This document shows, piece by piece, positions 37,228 through 44,072 of a stretch of DNA of 64,000 nucleotides. The DNA is taken from the NCBI RefSeq assembly GCF_936925435.1, contig NZ_CAKZHQ010000004.1:186001-250000 (forward strand), given 5' to 3'. The DNA is from an uncultured Ramlibacter sp. (GTDB lineage Bacteria > Pseudomonadota > Gammaproteobacteria > Burkholderiales > Burkholderiaceae_C). Below the pieces are notes generated by a model. The model ran no database searches. It saw only the letters and a program-made list of their open reading frames with translations, and was not told the origin of the DNA. Position numbers and translations under genes: made by a program. How positions within the stretch are numbered: the first letter of the stretch is position 1; each line of letters opens with the position of its first letter.

Positions 37228-38303
37228 TGTCCCTTCGACTCACCCTTTTTGCTCTTTTTCTGATAGCAATCCACGCTCTACCGGCGGGGGCTGAGGCCAA
37301 GAAACCTGCCAAAACCCAAGTAGCAGCCCGGCAGGGAACGCCCTTCGCCGCGAACGACCAGGCCATGCGTTTTGCCCAAGACGTGGCGCAGCGGCGCGAC
37401 CTGGACCCGGAGTGGACACGCCGCGCCGTCGGCAGCGCCCAGAACCTGGCGGTGGTGTCGCGCCTGATGCAGCCGCCGCCGGGCGGCACGCGCAAGAACT
37501 GGGGCGTCTACCGCAGCCGCTTCATCGACCCGGTGCGCATCAATGCCGGTGTGCGCTTCTGGCAAGACAACCGCGCCACGCTCGAGCGCGCCGAGCAGGA
37601 ATACGGCGTGCCGGCGGCCATCGTCGTGGGCATCATCGGCGTGGAAACCATCTACGGCCGCAACACGGGCGACTTCCGCGTGATCGACGCCCTGGCCACC
37701 CTGGCGTTCAACTTCCCCGCCTCGCATCCGCGCGCCGCCGAGCGCAGCGAGTACTTCCGCGGCGAACTCGAGCAGTTCCTGTCGCTGCAGCACCGCAGCG
37801 GCGGCGACCCGCTCCAGCCCCTGGGCAGCTATGCCGGCGCCATGGGCCTGCCGCAGTTCATGCCCAGCAGCCACGTCAAGTGGGCGGTGGACTTCGACGG
37901 CGACGGCCGCATCGACCTGTCCAACAGCGCGGCCGACGCCATCGGCTCGGTCGCCAGCTACTTCAAGGGCTATGGCTGGCAGACCGGCATGCCCACCCAC
38001 TACCCGGTGGCCTTCGACAGCGCCCGGCTGGACAAGGAGGCCCTGCTGGCGCCGGACATCCTGCCCAGTTTCAGCGTGGCCAGTTTCACGGCCAAGGGCG
38101 CGGTGCTGGAGGGCCAGGCCCTGCAGCACAATGGGCCTCTGGCACTGGTGGAGTTGCAAATGGGCGAAGCAGCGCCGCGCTACGTGGCGGGAACGGAAAA
38201 CTTCTACGTGATCACCCGCTACAACTGGTCGAGCTACTACGCCATGGCGGTGATCGAGCTGGGCCGCGAGGTCCAGCAGGCAATGCAGCGGGGCGGGCCA
38301 TGA
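37227..38303 (+). CDS. mltB: Lytic murein transglycosylase B
   Basis: This 358-residue periplasmic enzyme has a signal peptide (residues 1 to about 23, ending PAGAEA), whose codons carry a copy of a dispersed repeat (37254-37300). The catalytic Glu140 lies in VVGIIGVETIYGRNTGDFRVIDALATLAF. Further MltB motifs are GSYAGAMGLPQFMPSSHVKWAVDFDGDGRIDL and the C-terminal NFYVITRYNWSSYYAMAVIELG. It cleaves the glycan strand to 1,6-anhydro-muramyl ends. No lipobox Cys is seen, so it is soluble. It fits with the nearby envelope genes. Confidence 0.94.
   Translation: MSLRLTLFALFLIAIHALPAGAEAKKPAKTQVAARQGTPFAANDQAMRFAQDVAQRRDLDPEWTRRAVGSAQNLAVVSRLMQPPPGGTRKNWGVYRSRFIDPVRINAGVRFWQDNRATLERAEQEYGVPAAIVVGIIGVETIYGRNTGDFRVIDALATLAFNFPASHPRAAERSEYFRGELEQFLSLQHRSGGDPLQPLGSYAGAMGLPQFMPSSHVKWAVDFDGDGRIDLSNSAADAIGSVASYFKGYGWQTGMPTHYPVAFDSARLDKEALLAPDILPSFSVASFTAKGAVLEGQALQHNGPLALVELQMGEAAPRYVAGTENFYVITRYNWSSYYAMAVIELGREVQQAMQRGGP
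37254..37300 (+). repeat. Short dispersed repeat within the mltB signal-peptide codons
   Basis: TTTTTCTGATAGCAAT, a variable middle and GGCGGGGGCTGAGG match the end patterns of copies near 46294 and 54113. It encodes much of signal-peptide residues 10-25. Confidence 0.5.
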
Positions 38304-38362
38304 ACCGCTGGGCCGCTCCCAAGGTGAATACCGCAGCGCGCCGCGCGGAGGTTGCGTCATGA
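38300..38362 (+). CDS. 20-residue coupling ORF, copy 2 (repeat cassette)
   Basis: This 63-base open frame encodes MNRWAAPKVNTAARRAEVAS. Its ATG overlaps the mltB stop (ATGA at 38300-38303) and its stop overlaps the start of the HD-type gene (ATGA at 38359-38362). GGAGG lies seven bases before that start. It matches the cassette at 28856-28918 in length, overlaps and sequence: two changes in the first 52 bases, both altering the residue, so DNA rather than peptide appears to be conserved. Confidence 0.6.
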   Translation: MNRWAAPKVNTAARRAEVAS

Positions 38363-38988
38363 GCGTTACTCTGGCCTCCTGGCAACGCTGCTGGCGCGAA
38401 CTGGGCGCCACGGCGCCCGACACCGCGCTGTTCAACACCCTGATCGCGCGCTACAGCGAGAAGCACCGCCACTACCACACGCTGCAGCACCTGCGCGAAT
38501 GCCTGGAGCAGTTCGATGCGGTGCGCACCATGGCGCAGCGGCCGGCCGAGATCGAGCTGGCGCTGTGGTTCCACGACGCGGTCTATGAGCCGCAGCGCCA
38601 CGACAACGAGGCCCTGAGCGCCGCCTGGGCCCGTGACGCCGTGCTGCAGGCCGGCCTGAGCGCCGAGGTGGCGCAGCGCATCCACGCCCTGATCATGGAC
38701 ACCTTGCACCTGCAGGCACCGGCCGAGCCGGACGCCAGGCTGCTGGTGGACGTGGACCTGTCCATCCTGGGCGCCGATCCGGCGCGTTTCGACGAGTCCG
38801 ATGCGCAGATCCGCGCCGAGTTCGCCCATGTGCCCGAGGCCGAGTTCCGCCAGGGCCGCCGGCGCGTTCTCAATGGCTTCCTGGCGCGCCCCCGGCTGTA
38901 CAACACCGAGCGCTTCTACCAGGCCTGCGAGCTGCAGGCCCGCGCCAACCTGCAGCGCTCGCTGGCGCGGCTGGCGGCCCCGACTTAG
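38359..38988 (+). CDS. HD-domain-like metal-dependent phosphohydrolase (COG4339-like)
   Basis: This 209-residue protein shows RHYHTLQHLRECLEQFD, ELALWFHDAVYEPQRHDNEALSAAWARDAV and IMDTLHL, with His and the HD pair arranged as in the predicted HD-superfamily hydrolases annotated next to the pattern R-H-Y-H-x-x-x-H and W-F-H-D. The C-terminal DVDLSILGADPARFDESDAQIRAEFAHVPEAEFRQGR is also typical. No signal peptide is seen. The substrate is unknown. It is translated through the coupling cassette behind mltB. Confidence 0.85.
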   Translation: MSVTLASWQRCWRELGATAPDTALFNTLIARYSEKHRHYHTLQHLRECLEQFDAVRTMAQRPAEIELALWFHDAVYEPQRHDNEALSAAWARDAVLQAGLSAEVAQRIHALIMDTLHLQAPAEPDARLLVDVDLSILGADPARFDESDAQIRAEFAHVPEAEFRQGRRRVLNGFLARPRLYNTERFYQACELQARANLQRSLARLAAPT

Positions 38989-39001
38989 GCTGGGCCGCGG
39001 C

Positions 39002-39841
39002 TCAGCCCGCCAGCTGGCGCTCGATCCAGCGCTGGGTGTCGGCCATTACGCCTTCGCGGCCGAAGTCGTTGAACAGGTCGTGGAAGTGCCCCTCATAGAG
39101 CTTGAGGGTCTTGTCGGCCGAGCCCACGGTATCGAAGAAGAACTGGCTGCCGCGCGCCAAAGTTGCCTTGTCGACCGTGCCGTGCATGATCAGCACCGGC
39201 AGGGTCATGCGCGGGAACTCCTTTTCCAGCCGCTCGTCGGCCCGCACCAGGGCCGCCACCGTCTGGGCCGGCTGCACCTCGCCCGCGGTCAGCGGGTCGC
39301 TGTTGAGGGCCAGCACGGCCTGCGGATTGCGCGAGAAATCCTCGTTCTTGAGCTTGAGCACCGGCAGCCGCGGCGCCACGTGGCTCAGGGCCTTGATGGC
39401 CGCCAGGGCGAAGTCCGGCGCCGGCACCTTGAAGGCAAAGCTCTCGCAGATCAGGCCAGCCAGCTGCGCCTGGTTGTCCAGGGCGTAGACGCAGGAGACC
39501 ACGCCGCCGGCGCTGTGTCCCAGGAGAAAGACCGGCAGGCCGGGCTCACGCTCCTTGGCGATGGCGATCAGGCGCTTGACGTCGTCGGCGTAGTCGTCCA
39601 CCGCATCGACGTAGAAGCGCTCGCCTTCCGACTTGCCGCGGCCACGCAGGTCGATGGCATAGGCGGCCATGCCCTTGGCGGAAAACTGCTGCGCGACCCA
39701 GCTGTACTGGCCGCCGTGCGAATTGACGCCGTGGCAGATGACCACCACAGCGCGCACCGGGATGGCCGGCCGCCAGCTGCGAAAGAAGATCCTGACGCCG
39801 CCCTTGCCTTGGAAGGTCTCTTCGCGGGGAATCTGGGCCAT
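39002..39841 (-). CDS. Alpha/beta hydrolase, monoacylglycerol lipase-like
   Basis: This 279-residue serine hydrolase starts at ATG 39841 (MAQIPREE). It has the oxyanion HG motif (VVVICHGVNSHGG), nucleophile GHSAGG, acid Asp in VLIMHGTVDKATLARG and His in YEGHFHDLFNDFG, as in the lysophospholipase/monoglyceride lipase family (family II lid domain between). Cytoplasmic. It stands alone, convergent to the HD-type gene. Confidence 0.92.
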   Translation of the reverse strand: MAQIPREETFQGKGGVRIFFRSWRPAIPVRAVVVICHGVNSHGGQYSWVAQQFSAKGMAAYAIDLRGRGKSEGERFYVDAVDDYADDVKRLIAIAKEREPGLPVFLLGHSAGGVVSCVYALDNQAQLAGLICESFAFKVPAPDFALAAIKALSHVAPRLPVLKLKNEDFSRNPQAVLALNSDPLTAGEVQPAQTVAALVRADERLEKEFPRMTLPVLIMHGTVDKATLARGSQFFFDTVGSADKTLKLYEGHFHDLFNDFGREGVMADTQRWIERQLAG

Positions 39842-39928
39842 GGCATTCCTCCTGGGGATTGGCAGAACACGCCCCATCTTGGCCCGCATCCGCTGCGCCC
39901 GTCCATGGCCCCAAGGACCTAGACCGCC

Positions 39929-41506
39929 CTAGTCCGCTGGCTGCGCCAGCTGCCGCAAAGCCTGCACCGCCCGCGCCATCTGCTGCGCCCGGTCCTCGCC
40001 GAAGCCGCGCCGGAACAGGCGCAGGGTCGGATACCAGGGCGAGTCCTCGCGCTCGAGCAGCCAGCGCCAGTCGGCATTGGGCGCCAGCAGCAGCCAGGTC
40101 GGCCGGCCCAGGGCGCCGGCCAGGTGAGCAATCGCCGTGTCCACGGTGATGACCAGGTCCAAAGCTTCCAGCATGGCGGCGCTGTCGTTGAAGTCCTGCC
40201 AGTCGCCCGTGAAATCGGGCAGCTGGCCGGCCGGCAACGCGATGTCCGAATACGGTCCGGCGTCGGCCTTTTGCAGGCTGAAGCACTGCACGCCCTCCAT
40301 CTGCAGCAGCGGCAGCCAGGCGGACAGGGCGATGGCGCGGTTGTGGTTGTTCACCTGGCCCTGGAACCCCGACCAGGCGATGCCGACCTTGCACTTGCCG
40401 TTCCAGGGTGCCAGGCGCTCGCGCCACTGCGCCACCGTGTCGGCCCTGGCGCGCAGGTAGGGCACGGCCGCCGGGATGCTGTCCATGGTCGTGCCCAGGT
40501 GCAGCGGCAGCTCCAGCAGGGCCACATGCGAATCGACTTCCAGGCGCTGCTGCGGCCCCAGGCATTGCACGCCGGCCAGGCTGTGTTCGATCAGCGGTGC
40601 CAACTCGGGCTGGACCACGCAGCTGACCGTTGCGCCCTGCTGCTGCAGCAGCGGCACATAGCGCAGGAACTGCAGCACATCGCCCAGACCCTGCTCGGCA
40701 TAGACAGCGACGCGCCGGCCCGCCAAGGGCTGCTCGCGCGGGCCGCGCCATTCGAAAGCCGGGTTGAAGAAAGCCGGCCGCTGCAGCCGCTGCGTGTCCT
40801 TCCAGCGCGTCGCGTACCAGCGCCAGCCCTCGGCCAGCTTGCCGGCCAGCAGCAGGGTGAAGGCCAGGTCGAGTTCGGCCAGGTCGAAACCGGGCTTGAG
40901 GTTGAGCGCACGCCGCAGCTGTGCCTCGGCCTCGTCGAGCCGGTTCAGATTGAGCAGCGCCGTGCCGGTGATGCGCACCGCGTAGGGATGGGCCGGCTGC
41001 AGCGCCTCGGCCTGGCGCGCATGGGCCAGGGCGCCCTCGAAATCACCGATGCGCCAGAGCACGCCCGCCAGGTCGACATGGGCCTCGAAGAACTCGGGCT
41101 CCAGCGCCACGGCCTCGCGGTAGCGCTGCACGCACTCATGCAAGGCGCCGGCATGCTCCAGGCAAAAGCCGTAGTGCAGCAAGGTGGCGCGGTCGCGCTG
41201 GCCCAATGCGCCGTACAGGTGGGCGTACGCAGGCAGGGCCTGCAGGTACAGCTGGCGTCCCAGCTGCAACTCGCCCAGCAGCTGCCAGGGTTGGGGATCG
41301 TGCGGCGCGAGGCGGCAGGCATCGCCCAGCCAGGCGGCGGCGGTCAGCGCGTCGCCTGTGCCGGCACAGGCCTGGGCCATCGCCAGGCGCGCCGCCACCG
41401 AGCCGGGCTCGCGCTGCAAGGCCTCGCGGAAAAAGGCCAGGGCCTCGTGGAAGCGCCCGCCCTCGAGCAGGGCCGCGCCCGGCGCCAGGCTCTGCGCAGG
41501 CCCCAT
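39929..41506 (-). CDS. TPR protein with glycosyltransferase-9-like C-terminal domain
   Basis: This 525-residue protein has about six TPR repeats in residues 1-230 (for example HEALAFFREALQREPGSVAARLAMAQACAGTG and EFFEAHVDLAGVLWRIGDFEGALAHARQAEALQPAHP). The C-terminal half, from about 260, has the Rossmann-like pattern of the heptosyltransferase-related domain: VAVYAEQGLGDVLQFLRYVPLL, KVGIAWSGFQ, and DLVITVDTAIAHLAGALGRPTWLLLAPNADWRWL. Such proteins are usually annotated as TPR glycosyltransferase family, with no proven sugar. The start overlaps the stop of the alpha-E gene (TGATG), so it is translated with the ATP-grasp system. Confidence 0.85.
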   Translation of the reverse strand: MGPAQSLAPGAALLEGGRFHEALAFFREALQREPGSVAARLAMAQACAGTGDALTAAAWLGDACRLAPHDPQPWQLLGELQLGRQLYLQALPAYAHLYGALGQRDRATLLHYGFCLEHAGALHECVQRYREAVALEPEFFEAHVDLAGVLWRIGDFEGALAHARQAEALQPAHPYAVRITGTALLNLNRLDEAEAQLRRALNLKPGFDLAELDLAFTLLLAGKLAEGWRWYATRWKDTQRLQRPAFFNPAFEWRGPREQPLAGRRVAVYAEQGLGDVLQFLRYVPLLQQQGATVSCVVQPELAPLIEHSLAGVQCLGPQQRLEVDSHVALLELPLHLGTTMDSIPAAVPYLRARADTVAQWRERLAPWNGKCKVGIAWSGFQGQVNNHNRAIALSAWLPLLQMEGVQCFSLQKADAGPYSDIALPAGQLPDFTGDWQDFNDSAAMLEALDLVITVDTAIAHLAGALGRPTWLLLAPNADWRWLLEREDSPWYPTLRLFRRGFGEDRAQQMARAVQALRQLAQPAD

Positions 41507-42465
41507 CAGATGGTGGCGGGCACGAGGAAGTCGCGGCTGATGCGACCGCCCAGCTCATTGACCCGGTCCAGGAACTGGGTCAGGAAGGCATGCAGGCCGG
41601 TGGCCAGGATCTCGTCGATGTGGCCCCACTTGAGGTCGGCGCGCAGCTTGCCAGCGCGGCGCATGGTTTCGCCCGACTGGTCGTTGGCCACCATCTCGAG
41701 GTTGCTCACCACCTCGTTCATGCTGGCGTGCAGCGAGCGCGGCATGTCGGGCCGCAGGATCAGCAGGTCGGCCACGCGCTCGGGCTTGATCACGTCGCGG
41801 TAGACCTTGCGGTAGATCTCGAAGCCGGAGACCGAGCGCAGGATGGCGCTCCAGTGGTAGAAATCGTACTCCTGGTCCTGCTCGGTGGCGGCGCCGAAGA
41901 AGTCGCTCTGCACCGCATGGAACTTGACGTCGACCAAGCGGGCCGTGTTGTCGGCGCGCTCCAGGAAGGTGCCCAGGCGCATGAAGTGCAAGGCTTCGTC
42001 CATCAGCATGGTGCCCACCGTGACGCCGCGCGACAGGTGCGAGCGGAACTTGACCCACTCGAAGAACTGGGCGGGGTCGCGCTCGAAGGCGCCGCTGCGC
42101 AGCATGCGGCCGACTTCCAGCCAGGTCTGGTTCTGGGTCTCCCAGGCCTCGGTGGTCAGCGAGCCGCGCACCGCGCGGGCGTTCTCGCGGGCCGCCTTCA
42201 GGCAGGAGATGATGGACGAGGGATTGTTCTCGTCCTTGACCATGAACTCCATCACCGCCTTGGGCGTGATCTCGCCGTGCTGCTCGGTGTACGAGGGCAC
42301 CAGCTCACTGATCGACAGCAGGCCCTGCCAGCCGACCTGGGCGACGGCGGCCGACTGCGGCAGCAGCGAGGTCTGGTAGTTCACGTCCAGCATGCGGGCG
42401 GTGTTCTCGGCCCGCTCGGTGTAGCGGGCCATCCAGAACAGGTGGTCGGCAGTTCTTGAGAGCAT
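41506..42465 (-). CDS. Alpha-E domain-containing protein (COG2307)
   Basis: This 319-residue all-helical protein starts MLSRTADHLFWMARYTERAENTARMLDV, the hallmark of the alpha-E family. A related segment recurs later (HFMRLGTFLERADNTARLVDVKFHA), giving two pseudo-repeats, each with an E-R-A-(E/D)-N-T-A-R motif that could bind a ligand or metal. Such proteins nearly always accompany a circularly permuted ATP-grasp enzyme, here directly upstream with a two-base gap. Function is unknown; comparative work places the pair in amide/peptide bond formation. Confidence 0.92.
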   Translation of the reverse strand: MLSRTADHLFWMARYTERAENTARMLDVNYQTSLLPQSAAVAQVGWQGLLSISELVPSYTEQHGEITPKAVMEFMVKDENNPSSIISCLKAARENARAVRGSLTTEAWETQNQTWLEVGRMLRSGAFERDPAQFFEWVKFRSHLSRGVTVGTMLMDEALHFMRLGTFLERADNTARLVDVKFHAVQSDFFGAATEQDQEYDFYHWSAILRSVSGFEIYRKVYRDVIKPERVADLLILRPDMPRSLHASMNEVVSNLEMVANDQSGETMRRAGKLRADLKWGHIDEILATGLHAFLTQFLDRVNELGGRISRDFLVPATI

Positions 42466-42467
42466 GT

Positions 42468-43964
42468 TCAGACCTCCAAAATCCAGGTGTCCTTGGTGCC
42501 GCCACCCTGGGACGAATTGACCACCAGCGAACCTTCCTTGAGTGCCACGCGGGTCAGGCCGCCTGGCACCATCTGCACCTCCTTGCCCGAGAGCACGAAG
42601 GGTCGCAGGTCGATGTGGCGCGGCGCGATGCCGCTGTCCACATAGGTCGGGCAGCTCGACAAACTGAGCGTGGGCTGGGCGATGTAGCCGGCCGGGTTGG
42701 CCAGGATGGCCTGACGGAAGTCCTCGATCTCGGCCTTGGTGGACGCCGGGCCCACCAGCATGCCGTAGCCGCCGGCGCCATGCACCTCCTTGACGACCAG
42801 GTCCTTGAGGTTGTCCAGCGTGTACTTCAGGTCGTCCGCGTTGCGGCACATGTAGGTGGGCACATTGTTCAGGATGGGTTTTTCGCCCAGGTAGAACTCG
42901 ATCATCTTGGGCACGTAGGGGTAGATCGACTTGTCGTCAGCCACGCCCGTGCCCACCGCATTGCAGATGGTCACGTTGCCGGCGCTGTAGGCGTCGATCA
43001 GGCCCTTGGTGCCAAGGGTGGAGGTCGGGCGGAACACGTCCGGGTCGAGGAAGTCGTCGTCCACGCGCCGGTAGATCACGTCGACCCGCTTGGGGCCGCG
43101 CGTGGTGCGCATGTAGACGTAGCGGTCCTTGACGAACAGGTCCTGGCCCTCGACCAGCTCCACGCCCATCTGCTGGGCCAGGAAGGCGTGCTCGAAGTAG
43201 GCACTGTTGTACATGCCGGGGGTGAGCACCACCACCGTGGGATCGGGTGCGCCGGGTTGGGCGCTGGAACGCAGCGTCTCCAGTAGCAGGTCGGGGTAAT
43301 GCATCACCGGCGCCACACGGTGCTTGGAGAACAGATCCGGGAACAGCCGCATCATCATCTTGCGGTCTTCCAGCATGTAGCTCACGCCACTGGGCACGCG
43401 CAGGTTGTCTTCCAGCACGTAGTACTCGCCCTCGCCCTTGGCATTGGGGGCGCGCACGATGTCGACGCCGGCGATGTGCGAATAGACATGGTGGGGCGTG
43501 TACACGCCCATCATCTCCTTGCGGAACTGGGCGTTGTTCAGGACCTGTTCGGCCGGGATGACGCCAGCCTGCAGGATCTCCTGGCCATGGTAGACGTCGT
43601 GCAGGAAGCGGTTCAGGGCGGTGACGCGCTGGACCAGGCCTTTTTCCATGGTCGCCCACTCGTGGGCCGGGATGATGCGCGGGATCAGGTCAAAGGGGAT
43701 CAGCCGCTCGGTGCCCGCGCCGTCCTCGTCCTTGGCGCCGTAGACGGCAAAGGTGATGCCCACGCGGCGGAAGATCATTTCCGCCTCTTCGCGGCGATCG
43801 CGCATCGCGTCCTGCGGCTGGCCGGCCAGCCATTGCGCGTAGTCGCGGTAGTGCTCGCGCACCCCCTGGAGCTGGACCTGGCTTTGCCCACCCTGCGACT
43901 GGCTTTGCACCTGGAACTGGCCCGAGGCGGGCAACTGGGCGTACATCTCGTCGAATTTGTGCAT
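42468..43964 (-). CDS. Circularly permuted type 2 ATP-grasp protein (COG2308)
   Basis: From ATG 43964 (MHKFDEMYAQLP) the protein has 498 residues. Typical segments are ERLIPFDLIPRIIPAHEWATMEKGLVQRVTALNRFLHDVYHGQEIL, VLEDNLRVPSGVSYMLEDR, VVVLTPGMYNSAYFEHAFLAQQMG and the lysine-bearing KDLVVKEVHGAGGYGMLVGP, which would bind ATP phosphates, ending in GGLTRVALKEGSLVVNSSQGGGTKDTWIL. Residues 15-40 hold a Gln/Ser-rich stretch (QFQVQSQSQGGQSQVQLQ), probably flexible. The likely reaction is ATP-dependent ligation of a carboxylate to an amine; substrates are unknown. Confidence 0.93.
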   Translation of the reverse strand: MHKFDEMYAQLPASGQFQVQSQSQGGQSQVQLQGVREHYRDYAQWLAGQPQDAMRDRREEAEMIFRRVGITFAVYGAKDEDGAGTERLIPFDLIPRIIPAHEWATMEKGLVQRVTALNRFLHDVYHGQEILQAGVIPAEQVLNNAQFRKEMMGVYTPHHVYSHIAGVDIVRAPNAKGEGEYYVLEDNLRVPSGVSYMLEDRKMMMRLFPDLFSKHRVAPVMHYPDLLLETLRSSAQPGAPDPTVVVLTPGMYNSAYFEHAFLAQQMGVELVEGQDLFVKDRYVYMRTTRGPKRVDVIYRRVDDDFLDPDVFRPTSTLGTKGLIDAYSAGNVTICNAVGTGVADDKSIYPYVPKMIEFYLGEKPILNNVPTYMCRNADDLKYTLDNLKDLVVKEVHGAGGYGMLVGPASTKAEIEDFRQAILANPAGYIAQPTLSLSSCPTYVDSGIAPRHIDLRPFVLSGKEVQMVPGGLTRVALKEGSLVVNSSQGGGTKDTWILEV

Positions 43965-44019
43965 GGAAGGCTGTTCTCCGTCACATGAGGATAGCAATAT
44001 CCGGGCCGTAAATGTGGCC

Positions 44020-44072
44020 CCCACGCTCGCTCACTGCGTGTGGCTCGCTGCCCCCCGAGGGGGCGTTCGCGC
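44020..44072. repeat. GC-rich repeat-like element with hairpin after comEC
   Basis: The 108-base gap between comEC and the ATP-grasp gene contains CACGCTCGCTCACTGCGTGTGG and a 6-bp stem (G44050-C44055 with G44059-C44064). Elements of this look recur in Comamonadaceae from memory; only one copy is present here. It may end comEC transcription. Confidence 0.35.
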
